From contig CP137686.1 of assembly GCA_037976565.1 (NCBI GenBank), positions 28,535,458-28,599,457 on the forward strand: a DNA stretch of 64,000 nucleotides. The letters are read 5' to 3'. The stretch comes from Mesocentrotus franciscanus. Taxonomy: Eukaryota; Echinodermata; Echinoidea; Camarodonta; Strongylocentrotidae. Positions 11,601 to 21,689 of the stretch are shown here, piece by piece; the stretch's first letter is position 1, and each line of letters starts with the position of its first letter. The translations under genes were made by a program, and so were the position numbers. The notes under the pieces are model-generated. The model did not search any database. It was given only the letters and a program-made list of their open reading frames with translations, and was not told where the DNA came from.

Positions 11601-14600
11601 TTTCTCTTCGGATTCCTAAAAGAACAAACCGTCAGATAAATTATATTCCAGTATGTGAGAACGGAGCAGGATATAAGGGCAAATTAATAATAACATAATT
11701 TGTTTATAATCAATCAAAAAAAACACATTGTGATCCATTTCTATTGCTGATTTCTTACTTTCCTTTATATAAGCCATATAATGAACAGAGGTTTAATATG
11801 GATGCATTGATTTAGATCATAAGTTACATGTAAATGTTTGGGATTTGTTTCCTCTGGTCACATTTTAAATTATACAATATTAATGTTAAGAGACCTAAAC
11901 TCCTTGTCACCAACAACAAGAGGCTCACATTTCAATTTGAGAAACCGGATCAAAGATAACCGTTGTTTAATCGGATAGGCCTGTGCGCTTTTTGTTAACA
12001 CCCAAATGTTCAAGATCACGCAAATGACCTACTTGTATAACAGGGCCCTGTCTTACAAAGAGTTGCAATTGATCGAAATCAATCGCAAGTCCTCCAATCA
12101 ATCGCAAGTTTGCAGTCTCCTATCTCTTATGTACATAGTTGCGATTGATATCAATCGCAAATAAGTTGTGATTAATATCAACTCTTTATAAGACGGGGCT
12201 CAGATGTCATTCTTTCTGTTTTTGTTAAAGTTCAGAGCTACGAAGATTGGGTATACTCACTCGTAATTTTTCGGTCAATTTCTCCTTCATGTCCTCAAAT
12301 CTCTTCTGTGTATCTGCTAATTCTTTGGTAAGTTTCTCTTCACGTTGCTTGGAACTTTCCATCAGCTTTGTCTTCTCCTTATCCCAAAGTTGAACAGTGC
12401 TGTTCCGTTTTAATCTTTAGAGATAGGAATCAAGAACAGAATTATGCAATAATATCTCACTAGGAACATGGAGGTGTAGTCTTTGGTAGATCCAGTCGGG
12501 GGATTCTAATATTTCATTTTGCTGAAAATCATACAACATACATAAGTTTTTTAACAAATATAAGAAATTGAAATGGAACCTGAGCCTCAGTTCAGTTTCA
12601 GTTTCAGTTCAGTTTATTTATCGAACCGCGCTCATCTATATTATAATATAGATACATTATTTTAGTAACACAGTGAGGGAAATAAGTGAATTTTTAAATG
12701 TCTTTTTATTCACATCACCCATATACTCCTTTGCTGTCATTAACATTTGAAGAATTTTACACAATACCAAGTCAATGCTAAATAATCTGCTACTCTGAGT
12801 TTCTATTCAAAGTGTAATGGACACTATAATAATATGTTTCTAAAGACCAATTCGTATCAAATTCAATAAATTGCGGCAAAGAGTTTTTGTCAAATTAAAA
12901 AAAATGTTGATCTAAGTGTAGCGAAGTAGAGATATCCCCCTTTAAACCATGTGACCCCCCCCCTCTCTCTCTCTCTCTCTCTCTTTATCTTTGTCTCTTT
13001 CAACTGTATCTTTCTTTGTCTTTATTGGTTATAGATGTATTTATAAAATGTGCTGGTATGTCTCCATCTATTGAAGTTAGCCCATTCCCACGCTGGGGTA
13101 CATCCTTTATGACCCTATCGCCATTCACAGTATTAATCCATCCTGTTCGATACAATACTGATTACTAGTGTACTAGACTTTAATGCCATTCATAAATCTG
13201 TAATAATGGAGATTAAGCTCTAGGAAAGGGATTTATATATCAGACGGGCTCTTTGTGGTTATTTATGCTTTGTGACTATTCTTTGAAATATGCTCTTTGA
13301 AGAACACTTCAAAGGACTGTGTCTTTGGCCATGAGAGGTGACCTTGAACCAATAAGAGTAAAGTATTAGATTAGACCCCTTCCCCCTTTTTAAAGTAATG
13401 ACCAATAAGATGATACGAGGAAAAGCTGAGTATGAATGTTTAATGAGGTATAAAAGTAGTTTGCATGAATGTTTTGATCACTTGGCTCCAGACCCCGACT
13501 TGGAATCCCCCTCACTTGGCTCCAGACCCCGACTAGGAATCCCCCTCAGCTGAACCCCTCACTTAGATTCCCCCTCTCCCCACCTGGAACCCCAACTTCT
13601 TCTAATTTCATCCACTAATAATAATACGCCCTGCAAGATCCAGTGTGCAAGTTCGGACTTTGGGAAATTCGAAGCAATTACAGTTCAAGAAAGTGCAACA
13701 GTGTCAGGTTGTGACCATTTCAGCAGAGAGCAACAGTTAAATTGCAACAAAGCTTTAACGTTCCCGTTTCGTCCCGTGAAGTTCCAGTCCTACAAGTCAC
13801 GTCCAGCTCCATTCCCGTCAAGTTCCAGTTCCTCCAAGTCGCATCCCGTCCCAAGCTCAAGTCCGCGATCGAAATATACGCGAAGATAAGTGGCCATAAT
13901 TACTAACCTCATTTCCCTAACCTATCCCTTCCCTTCCCTTTAGACTGTAATTAATTAAGTAAGAAATAAGTCGCCCTTTAGCCCTAAGTAATACTTTGCA
14001 ACTATATTTATTGCAACGGTTGTTGTTGACATTTATTTATAAGTTGTATTATTTTTATCATTCTGTGATTTGATGAATGAGATTTGTCATTTATATTAAA
14101 TAAATACTTGCCAAGTGACATCGTAATTTAAATCGTGTTCAAGCACTTTATTTCTGGATTTGTTTGTTTATATTTTATATTTTAATAATATAATTTCATA
14201 CACTGATACGGTGGTTTATTTGGAACTAACCCCGCCCCCGAGTGGAAGTCATAGCTAGCGGACCATTACAAAAACCTGATTTCACTCGGAGCTCGATTCT
14301 ATTATTTCATTGTAATAGAAGACGGCGTGGCGTGGGCGTTAGATAAGGTATTTTTTCTTACTGTGAAATTTCTTCTTGTTTTTCTTTGAGCTGTTGTTGT
14401 AAGACTGGTACTGTGTATTTTCCTGCATTTTCTGTGGCTTCTTGAGCTTTCCACTTCAGCTCTACGCTCTGCTGTCTCTCTTCATAAAGTTGTTCTGAAA
14501 AGAAAATAGATTGCCACATAACGATCATTTACTGTAAAAAGTTTCACAAACATGTTTCTTCTTGTCATAACCCTAAATGCAGTCACTGTACTTACAAAAA

Positions 14601-17600
14601 AAATTTTTTTTGTAACGTTTTTATTTTCTGAATTTTACTATTATTATCATTTTTAAAGGAGAGACGTGGAGTTAGGAAGGAGAGAGAAGGGTGGTGGGGA
14701 GGGAAGAAAGAGAAGAGTTAAAGATAGATAGATAGAGAGAGAGAGAAAGAGAGAGAGAAAAAGAGAGAGAGAGAGAGAGAGAGGCTGGATCTTAGTTTCT
14801 GTTTTCTTACCTTGTAATAATTTCACTTCCTTTATCATATTTTCTTCTCGTTTGGCCGTCACCTGAAAAGATATATAAAATGAAATCATCATATATTTTC
14901 AAAATAATATTTTCATCAAGACTCGATTTCCCAGGGTGATATATATCAATATTTTTTTTGGAGGGGGGCAGCTTGCCCATGCCCCTTTTAAAACCCAATC
15001 CGAGATAATAATAAAAAAGTGTGCCTCTCTCCATTATATTCTTTTAACTTTTAGACCTAGAACGGCTAGAAGCTAAGGCACTCGAAAATGTGACATATCC
15101 CCCTTGCTTTTCAGAGATTTTTCACAATTGTTCCCCCTTACAGAAATCCTGGATCCGCTCCTATTGATATTTACCTTTAACCTTGTATCGAGTCCCTTCT
15201 TGACCTCGTCCATCCGCTCTGTAAGTCCGAGCAGACATTCAGCAGCAGAACTGTTGTCCGCTATGTCATTACCATTGATCTCAAACCCTGGCTGAGATGC
15301 TTTCTTCTTGAAGGACTTGTAGACATCGAGGAGTTCAACTCGTATTCTTTCCCAACAATCTTTATCCTGTATGGTAGAAATAGTCATGAAATTACTTTTA
15401 AAGAAAATGTTGATGAAAGTATCGACTCACCCGCCAAATGGGACACACTTTTATCTTTTTTTCAATCAACTTTTATCCTATCGTAGAGGTGTCGTGGACG
15501 AGTGGATATGTCACCGGACTGTGGATCACAAGGTCCGCGGTTCAAGTCCCACCGCGACACTAATGTCCTTTGGCAAGACATTGATCTACATTTGCCACTC
15601 TCCACCCAGGTGTTAAATGGGTACCCGGTAGGATGCGAAAGCTAATGTGCTTAGATTAGCAAGTGTGCGCTTGTAAAAATGACGCCTGGCTGGAATGCTC
15701 CCCAGGGAGTGGAGAATGTGCATACATTGTGTGCGGGTAAGCCTGAATCCGATGACCGGGGTAATAATATATATATCTGTAAAGCGCTTTGAGAGGGCCT
15801 TCGGTCCTGAAAAGCGCTATATAAGAACTAGCTATTATTATTATTATTATCGAAAATTTTAAGTCGAAAGAAATAGAGACCGTTGTAGTTAAATATTATC
15901 TTTACAAGGTAAGCATTCCTGATTCTTACTCTAAAATGAGACTTCATTTCTTCATTTAGTTTCTTCATTTTTTCATTTCTTCCTTTCCTCATCTTTCCAT
16001 TTCTAATTATTATCATTATTGTGATTATATCCTTTCATTGTCATTGTTCGTGCTTCAATGGTTCAACCTCATATTTTGTTCATGTATATTCCTGTATCCA
16101 TGTACCTCCCATTTCATCCTTTTTCTTTTTCCATTGCAGCATTTATTTCCTCATTAATTTAATGAATGTCAATGAATTATCTTTGTTTCTTGTAATTTTC
16201 TATTTTAATGTAATTTTGCATATATCCCAACAGTAAAGTCCCTCACCGAAGAGCTCACTGTCCCGCATTTCCCATTGTCCCGTATTCCCGTCATCTATAC
16301 TCACGATCTGTTCAAGTTGTTTTGCATGTTCTGCTGCTTTAATAGACATCATTCCTGCTGATGCTAGATCGTCTTGTACGGCTAGTACACCTTGCATAGC
16401 ATTCATCACAGCTGTCAGTCCTTTCTGAAGCAGAGTAAGACGATCTCTAGAAAAGAGAAGCGCCTGGTAGTCCGCATTTGTCATCTTTTCGTCGAATTGG
16501 TCTTCTGAAAAATTAAGATATCAAATATATATATATATTTAATCTTCTGAGGAAGAAAAGTACTCCAGTTTTAGCAGTCATCCATCCAAGATGTTTCCCG
16601 AATCAGAACTACCAGTAGCACCTATATCCTCAGACTATCACGACTGTCGATCATCACCCGGGATAACAGTACTCTAAAAAAAAAAAAGCATGACAACTAT
16701 ACCCGACATTTGCCACAACAATTATAACTACAATATTAAACCATTACTGTCCGACAAATAGGTCTACCTAAGCTTGAAACATATTTATTTAGTTTTACAC
16801 CCAAAATAATGATGTCGTGTAGGTCTACAAGATAACTTTATTGTTAGTTGGCAGACATTTGCCCCGGCGAAATTTGCGTCAAATGACATCAAAGATAAAG
16901 GGTTAGGGTTAGATTTGCAAGTGGGCTCTAAATTAGGTTTGTAGGGTTGGGGTTGGGGTTGCGATAGTTATATAGTCACGATTTGAAGGTAAATGTAATA
17001 TAGGAATTAGGGTATGACCGCGCGGAGCAATTTTGCTGGGAGCATGTGTTGTATATAGAACAAAACAAAAAGTATTTCTCTTTGTAAATTAACATGGTTA
17101 AACATAAATGGACATCAGGCGTAAAGGTCGTCTCAATTTTCATTACGTCCACCCGAAGTCACACAAATTAGGTTGTTGATTACAGTATATATGCAACCAT
17201 GCACGTAAAATCAATATTCTCGAGAACGAGTTGAAACTTTAACCATCTCGTCACCTCTATTAACGTACACGCTTCATATAGAATCATAGCCACCTCGCTA
17301 CTAAGTGCTGGACAAAAACCAATTCATCCCTTTATCGATCTACGAAAGTTACTCGAATCCTGACGGGAACAAAGAAAATGTTCAGTGTCTTTTGATTGAT
17401 TTCTATTGTTTGAAGAAATTGCTTCGTGGTTTTCAAGATTTTGCTCAAGACTTGTTTTGAATCATTCTGTACGTACGTGAGAAGCGCTTGAGACGATCAG
17501 CGTTGTGTTTTTAGCAACAAACAAGCCTCTTTATATGCATGTCTATATACTTGAAAAGAGTCTGTTATGCATGACGACGAACATTAATCGAGTAATAAGT

Positions 17601-18920
17601 AATGCATAAATAATAAGTAGGCCTAAAAGATTCAGACTTTCATCTCTATAAATATGTAGCCGAAAATAATGCAGTTATGTACGTTGTCGAGGGCACGCTC
17701 AATATTTGTTTTCCTACATATTTTACCGTGGGCGAAAGGGCACATTGTTCCCAGGAAGGATACTGGTTCTCATCCCTATGTCAACTTCCATTTGAGAAAT
17801 TCTGAGAGCAATCGAGCAATATTTTAAATGTTTTATTCGTACCTTCCGTGTCTCCCACATGTTTAAATCTCCGTTGAAGTATATGATGAGATAAGATTTT
17901 TTTTAAATCAAAGGAAATACATGGCTCTATAATACGATTGCCCGAATATTGGACATTTCGAAATGCTTGGTAGGGGCCCGGCTGTAGCCCCAGCTCCCTA
18001 TCACGTCGTATCCCTATACCCACTGTCCTGCCAAAATTATAACGACCGGATCCCTAATTGAAGATAATAGTCGTTATTAGATCATGTTGATAAATGATCT
18101 TTGGTCCTTCTAATGCTCAATTATTTGCACTTCAAACAAAGATGGAAATAAACATGAGGAATAAACTTATCAGCTAACGAAGGTTACGAGATAACATCGC
18201 ATTCTTATATACAGTCAAACCTGTCTATAGCGACCGCCCAAGGGAAACACAAAAAGTGGTCTTTGTAGACAGGTGGTCTTTGTGGACAGGTTCCTTTAGT
18301 ACATGTTTCAATGAGAAACCATTTTCAAGGGAAACAAAAAATGTGGTCCTTGTAGACAGGTGGTCTTTGTAGACAGGTGGTCACTAAAGCAGGTTTGACT
18401 GTACATGGCACCAACTTATCGATAATGTTAGTCAAAGAATGAAATATTTAAAGATCTGTTAGATTGTTCAGATGAAGAAAAAAAATAACATGATAATGTA
18501 TAAGTTGATGAGGCTGTTCAAAATATTTCAAGTTTTATCAAGGTCTTGTCTTTTTCTTCTTTCAACTATATGATTGCTTCATCCCTGTAATGTCCTAATA
18601 TTACTTTAATAATTTGAGTTTGAATTTGTATCTTTTTGAACGCAGAAATAAAACAAATCAAACAAACAAATATCTTTGAATCTTTAATAACATCGTCCGT
18701 TTCATAATTATTTGTACTTAGGCCTATATAGATTGGACTTCATCATTAAAAGATGAAACTAAATCCATGTAAAAATAATAGCATGAAGAGGTCTTTTGTT
18801 GATGGTGGTGATGATGATGATGAGGACGATGATGATGATGATGATACAGCGTTTAAAACTGCCCTAATAAACAGTAGATTAGTCAACACTCACCCATTGC
18901 TTCAAATCCAATCCTTCACA
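3847..18920 (-). CDS. Coiled-coil protein with two C-terminal EF-hands (unrecognised family), 15 exons
   Basis: Spliced minus-strand gene. Exons: 18894-18920 (ATG at 18897), 16305-16504, 15175-15366, 14811-14862, 14362-14494, 12261-12414, 11546-11615, 8888-8933, 8696-8831, 7641-7794, 6779-6822, 5459-5742, 4937-5022, 4435-4560, 3847-4014. All have GT-AG borders and the phases agree at every junction except 11546/8933. The sum is about 616 residues plus any missed exon. Seen: an N-terminal helical region, a long Glu/Lys/Gln-rich coiled coil across exons 4-9, a Ser/Pro-rich linker (exon 12), and two EF-hand loops in the last 97 residues (DTSGDLLLDFTE and DSDKNDTVDFSE). There is no signal peptide or membrane segment, so a cytoplasmic calcium-responsive scaffold is the likely role (inference). 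I do not recognise the family; other EF-hand coiled-coil proteins are possible relatives. Confidence 0.8.
4228..4261. repeat. (TG)n microsatellite
   Basis: An uninterrupted TG run of about 16 units in the last intron of the coiled-coil/EF-hand gene, next to a C-rich repeat fragment (4185-4330). Confidence 0.9.
4435..4560 (-). CDS. Coiled-coil/EF-hand gene, exon 14: first EF-hand
   Basis: 42 codons, phase 0 to 0. The loop DTSGDLLLDFTE has D1, S3, D5, D9 and E12 ligands but lacks the usual Gly at position 6. Flanking helices are HYDQFRRY and VVRAIQSTVGNFY. The donor is GTAAGC. Confidence 0.85.
4937..5022 (-). CDS. Coiled-coil/EF-hand gene, exon 13
   Basis: 86 nt, phase 1 to 0, encoding PHPDLVDFSNAHLDIELALK and ending FPELTETQ, which resembles the segment leading into an EF-hand pair. 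The acceptor is TTATTTGCAG and the donor GTAATA. Confidence 0.75.
5459..5742 (-). CDS. Coiled-coil/EF-hand gene, exon 12: Ser/Pro-rich linker
   Basis: 284 nt, phase 2 to 1. It encodes ISKQEIRHHLTPIGNK, then a low-complexity Ser/Pro/Lys stretch (SSPPSSPDASPSSSPKSSKK), an acidic stretch and a basic cluster RKRRESR. This is probably a flexible, phosphorylatable linker between the coiled coil and the EF-hands (inference). Confidence 0.75.
6490..6750 (+). mobile_element. LINE (L2/CR1-like) 3' end remnant
   Basis: TTCCAACCAGACCTGAAAAC encodes the FQPDLKTYLF-type C-terminus typical of L2/CR1 reverse transcriptase frames. It is followed by GCGCCTTGATCGAAGG...GGATATGTGC and a TTATCATTATTATC tail. It lies in an intron, antisense to the gene. 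Confidence 0.55.
6779..6822 (-). CDS. Coiled-coil/EF-hand gene, exon 11
   Basis: 44 nt, phase 0 to 2, encoding DLTGHPIKRTTGKAL. The acceptor is excellent (T-tract ending in CATCCAG) and the donor is GTAAGT. Confidence 0.7.
7641..7794 (-). CDS. Coiled-coil/EF-hand gene, exon 10 with duplicated 5' end
   Basis: 154 nt, phase 2 to 0. It encodes a basic stretch (KYKKVDAKRFKKIL) and then VGAKDGRLDITKADLPLQY. The acceptor (TTGAACTTAG) was chosen because it is the only nearby AG that keeps the frame. The beginning of this exon and its acceptor region are repeated twice more upstream (to about 7990). Confidence 0.7.
7738..7990. repeat. Triplicated exon 5' end and splice-acceptor region
   Basis: The sequence CTCTTAGCATCCACCTTC and what follows it starts at 7741, recurs at 7834 (inserted TTAA) and again at 7920, with spacings of 93 and 86 bp. 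Only the first copy continues into the complete exon 10. The others are upstream, in transcription order, and lack a donor. Each intervening part contains AAGTTCAAAGTTCAA-type direct repeats. Confidence 0.85.
8046..8357. mobile_element. MITE-like element with GGCGTA ends
   Basis: Left ACAGAGGCGTAACCAG and right CTACGCCACTGT are inverted. The subterminal GGGGGCACGGG / GGGGGCACGTG stretches resemble other elements of the window (52047, 47489). In an intron. Confidence 0.45.
8593..8647. repeat. (ATC)n microsatellite
   Basis: About 18 near-perfect ATC units 50 bp downstream of exon 9. Confidence 0.9.
8696..8831 (-). CDS. Coiled-coil/EF-hand gene, exon 9
   Basis: 136 nt, phase 1 to 2, the last strongly coiled-coil exon (ELELEIEGLKRKIYSKEKDV). 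It ends with GIQKDFK just before a GTGAGT donor. Confidence 0.8.
8888..8933 (-). CDS. Coiled-coil/EF-hand gene, exon 8
   Basis: 46 nt encoding GQAQLSLSLKQIIEN, entering in phase 0 and leaving in phase 1. The acceptor is TATTTTTACAG and the donor GTAAAA. The frame is fixed by a clean join to the following exon (KQIIEN then ELELEIEGLK). Confidence 0.7.
11546..11615 (-). CDS. Coiled-coil/EF-hand gene, exon 7 (frame-changing)
   Basis: 70 nt with a good acceptor (TTCTTTTAG) and donor (GTATGT), encoding ESEEKLKIQKMKDVLDKK. It leaves in phase 1, but the next recognised exon (8888-8933) must enter in phase 0. Either a 3n+2-nt exon is missed between them, or this is an alternative exon: skipping it joins exons 6 and 8 in frame. 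Confidence 0.6.
12043..12201. mobile_element. Fold-back MITE (GCCCTGTCTTACAAAGAGTTG ends)
   Basis: Left GGGCCCTGTCTTACAAAGAG and right CTCTTTATAAGACGGGGCT are inverted. The arms continue through several AATCGCAA/TTGCGATT motifs, so the whole 159 bp can fold back. It lies 60 bp from the exon 6 donor. Confidence 0.7.
12261..12414 (-). CDS. Coiled-coil/EF-hand gene, exon 6
   Basis: 154 nt, phase 2 to 0. Coiled-coil sequence with heptad-like spacing of Leu among Lys and Glu (for example REEKLTKELADTQKRFEDMK). The donor is GTGAGT. A fold-back MITE lies 60 bp downstream in the intron. Confidence 0.8.
13199..14270 (+). mobile_element. Probable solo LTR
   Basis: Starts TGTAATAATGG and ends CCATTACA, the TG...CA inverted ends of an LTR. 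Flanks AAATC/AAAAC agree in four of five bases. Inside are a TATAAAAG box (13449-13456) and a poly(A) signal AATAAA (14099-14104) in the expected order, and a 34-bp tandem duplication (about 13483-13550). No internal domain or partner LTR is present. It sits in an intron, antisense to the gene, 91 bp from exon 5. Confidence 0.5.
14362..14494 (-). CDS. Coiled-coil/EF-hand gene, exon 5
   Basis: 133 nt, phase 1 to 2, encoding EQLYEERQQSVELKWKAQEA and continuing as Gln/Glu-rich coiled coil. The donor is GTAAGA and the acceptor TTTTCAG. Confidence 0.8.
14811..14862 (-). CDS. Coiled-coil/EF-hand gene, exon 4
   Basis: 52 nt encoding VTAKREENMIKEVKLLQ, the start of the charged coiled coil. The acceptor is TTTTCAG and the donor GTAAGA; the exon ends in phase 1. 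Confidence 0.75.
14951..15168. mobile_element. MITE fragment ending in ATCCTGGATCCGC
   Basis: A G-rich left edge (GAGGGGGGCAGC) and a right end CCTGGATCCGCTCC match the style of the element at 47750-48000. Its end is within about 10 bp of the exon 3 donor. Confidence 0.4.
15175..15366 (-). CDS. Coiled-coil/EF-hand gene, exon 3
   Basis: 64 codons, phase 0 to 0, beginning DKDCWERIRVELLDVYKSFK. The acceptor is CATACAG and the donor GTAAAT. A repeat ending in ATCCTGGATCCGCTCC lies within about 10 bp of the donor. Confidence 0.8.
15489..15851 (+). mobile_element. tRNA-derived SINE
   Basis: The 72-nt head (15489-15560) folds as a tRNA-like unit: seven-base acceptor stem GTGTCGT/GCGACAC, an A-box-like TGGACGAGTGG and a B box GGTTCAAGTCC (15539-15549). 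A long unique body follows, then GTAAAGCGCTTTGAG...AAAAGCGCTATATAAG and a TTATTATTATTATTATC tail, the 3' end style of deuterostome SINEs/L2-type partners. It is in intron 2 of the coiled-coil/EF-hand gene, opposite strand. It is not a functional tRNA gene. Confidence 0.85.
16305..16504 (-). CDS. Coiled-coil/EF-hand gene, exon 2
   Basis: The acceptor is a T-rich tract ending in TTTCAG and the donor is GTGAGT. The 200-nt exon enters in phase 1 and leaves in phase 0. It encodes a helical, Met- and Ala-rich stretch (residues about 2-68). Confidence 0.8.
18212..18401. mobile_element. TA-flanked MITE, CAGTCAAACCTG family
   Basis: Perfect 12-bp inverted ends CAGTCAAACCTG / CAGGTTTGACTG, each flanked by TA, with internal repeats of GTGGTCTTTGTAGACAGG. 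TA duplication points to Tc1/mariner/pogo mobilisation. Confidence 0.85.
18794..18846. repeat. (GAT)n microsatellite
   Basis: GATGATGATGATGAGGACGA-type repeat just downstream of the start exon of the coiled-coil/EF-hand gene. Confidence 0.85.
18894..18920 (-). CDS. Start exon of the coiled-coil/EF-hand gene (5'UTR plus ATG G)
   Basis: Only four coding bases (18897-18894) are present before a strong GTGAGT donor. A pyrimidine-rich tract ending in GAG precedes the exon at 18921. Joining to the next exon gives MEDQFDEKMTNADYQ with no frame conflict, which is why this start was preferred over the internal Met at 16484. Confidence 0.65.
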
Positions 18921-19383
18921 CTCTCATAAGAAAAAATGATAGCAAAACAGCAACACTCATGAAAGATCGTTGAGAATATTCACATGTACTCGTATATTCC
19001 AATAAGTAATCCATCAGTGAGTCCACTCAAAGTAACTATGATCGAATGCACCTATAGAGGAGGGTGTTATAGACCCATTATGAATTCATAAGCTGTTGCT
19101 AATCATCGATAATTACCTTCATTGTGCGCATGTGCGAGTTATAGTAATAAATGAAGCCATATAATGTACATTGGTGCTAGTTATGCCCTATCACACAAAG
19201 TTCCACCAAGGGGTGGGAATATTTTTTATAGGGTGGGGTATGGGGATGAGGTACTTACCGTAAATATTGATGGATTTAGGTCCATGTTATTATTTTTCAA
19301 GCATCGTTTTGAAAGGAAGAGCGTAGTCATACTGCAGTAAGCACGAGAGACATGGAAGAAAGGGGTGGAGGGAGGGGTGGAGG

Positions 19384-19558
19384 GAGAGAGAGAGAGAGAG
19401 AGAGAGCGGGAGATGGGAGGGAGAGAGAGAGAGTGAGGGGGAGAGACAGACAGAGAGAGAGCGAGAGAGAGACAGACAGACAGAGAGACAGACAGATTGA
19501 CAAAGAGACATCGACAATATGAAAAAAGGAGAGCCAAACAAGGTGTGTATGTGTGTGC

Positions 19559-19612
<54 letters not shown>

Positions 19613-19650
19613 ACGTATGTGTGTGTCTGAAAGAGAGAGAAAGAGATAGA
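19384..19650. repeat. (GA)n and (TG)n low-complexity block
   Basis: Runs of GA interspersed with GACAGACA, then (TG)n 19550-19578 followed directly by (GA)n 19578-19605. This gives the long Ser/Leu-rich reading frames on the minus strand, which are artefacts. Confidence 0.9.
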
Positions 19651-21689
19651 GATGGGGAGAAGGGGCTCCTCCAGCCGACGCCCACAGGAAAAAAATCCAG
19701 AAAAGGACTACCCCCACTGAGTCGACTGCGCCAAATCGGATCCCCATGGCGCCCCAGACCCCCCGTTTTGCTTCGGGGCAAAAACATTGTTATAGCACGT
19801 TGTACTTTTATTTTCCTCTCTTCTCTTTTATTTCTCCCAATGCAAATAAAAATAGAAATCGATTTCATGACGTGATGTAAAATATGTAATCACCGACCAG
19901 CTTACATTGGAACATGTTAACAAAAGCAATGCGCTCGATATGCCTTAATTTATTGTAAGACCTATATAGAATTATTATGTTACTTGTAAACATACTAGCG
20001 TGAAAAATACTTGTGGATCGTAATACATTGTGTGAATATATACAAGATATTGCTAAATATCGGCACGATCACCATTTTCACATATATCAACTTCACCTCT
20101 TTTGATATAGGTCCAGCAAAAGTTCTTTAAATGACATTTTGCCAGAAAATGCGTTCCGAATATTTAATGAACAAACACCTTTTTTTTTAATTGCCTCATT
20201 AACAAAATCTTGAATCCGCCTATGAATAAACAACCGTTCAGGAAAAAATAAAAAGAATTTTAAAGAACTAACCATTCTTTTGCAACCCCAGCCCCCTCCC
20301 CCAAATAAGAAAAGAGAGGGGAGTGGGAGGGGAGGGAGAGGGGGATAAGGAGATCCGTTATGAAAATTGAGTGTAGGCCCATTTGAAATAGAAGATACTT
20401 TGCCAAAAAATGAGAGGAAAGAAAAGAATGAACAACAATTAGTAAAATAAGTGAAAGCAAACGCTCCAGTAATCCCGAAAAAGATGAAAATCCAAAAAAG
20501 CTGTATAATGTATTTCATTGCGGGGTAGCCTACATCTCCCCTTACAGGATCAATGTACTGCCACAAAGCCACTTCAAAACAATGACGTCTTGATCATAGG
20601 AGGTGTTGAAATATACGTAAAAAAGATCAATAGATATAAAAACGTTTTGTTTCTTGGAGGTGAGTAGCATTTATTGAAGTTCTGACACCTCAAGTGGCTT
20701 AGCTGTCTAAGCGTCGATATTTTCGTTTAGCGTTCGGATTAGAGAGGAAAGAGTGTTAGAATGAAAGGGGTATCTTCCTTTGGATTGCATTATTGAAAGA
20801 AAATGAAGAACAATAAGAAGTTGTATCCAGCGATGAAGGGCTACTTATTTGAATGTATTCAAAGTGAATATGCACGTACGTGTGTATTATACAGGGAACT
20901 CATGGGAACCATGAAAACGAGAGTTGCCCAATTTAGCAATAGCCTAGGATTAACAACAACAAAAACAACGGCATGGCTAAAGACAAAATAAATATTTAAA
21001 AAAAGAGAAGGAGGAGGAGAAAAAGAAGAAGAAAATGACAATAACAACAATAGAAATTCGCCGGGAGGTGGGGTACACGTTTGTAAAATTGATCATGAAG
21101 GCGTGTCACATGTATCCTCTGAAGTCAGAGCAGTGACGTATGGAACGAAGAGAGTGGCTTGACTGAGGGCGTGTATCAGAATCACTGTTGAAGTCAGACA
21201 GAAGAGGCACGGGAGCACGGAGGCACGTGCCCCTTATACACAGTCGAATGGCGAAAGAAATAAGAAAAGAAATAGAAATAAAACAGAAATTGAAAGAAAT
21301 GGAGCGGTGTGAAATTGAACATGAACAGATGATAGTCCCCTCTCACACTCTCACACAATGACCTTGTTAATTCGCATTAATATGTCTACCTATAAGAACA
21401 GTTGCCTTATCCCCCCTGATGTCAGTGCCCCCCTAACAAACAAAAAATAGTAATAATACTAATAATTATTTTTAAAAAAACATTAAAAATAAAGTAAAGT
21501 AAAAAATAAATAAATATGAAATATATAAATGAATAAATAATAATTAAACAAATCATGGACAATGGTCTACATCCACGCTACACCAGTGTTCTGAATAAAA
21601 GAATGTTCAATGGATCTCTGGATTGAGCAGGGGTCTCGGAAGCAGAAGGACCTGGTGTCAGAGGCGGCGCTCCAGGGAGGCAGAGGGGC

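Noticed and set aside
15489..15560. tRNA gene
   Set aside because: It is the head of a SINE, with no credible anticodon arm and a long body attached.
16900..16965. GGGTTAGGGTTAG telomere-like stretch (also near 47205-47250)
   Set aside because: Only two exact TTAGGG units among irregular GGGTT sequence; more likely part of a degenerate repeat than an interstitial telomere.
19226..19868. Two long minus-strand frames (Ser/Leu/His-rich)
   Set aside because: They run through GA and TG microsatellites and lack any domain or splice support.
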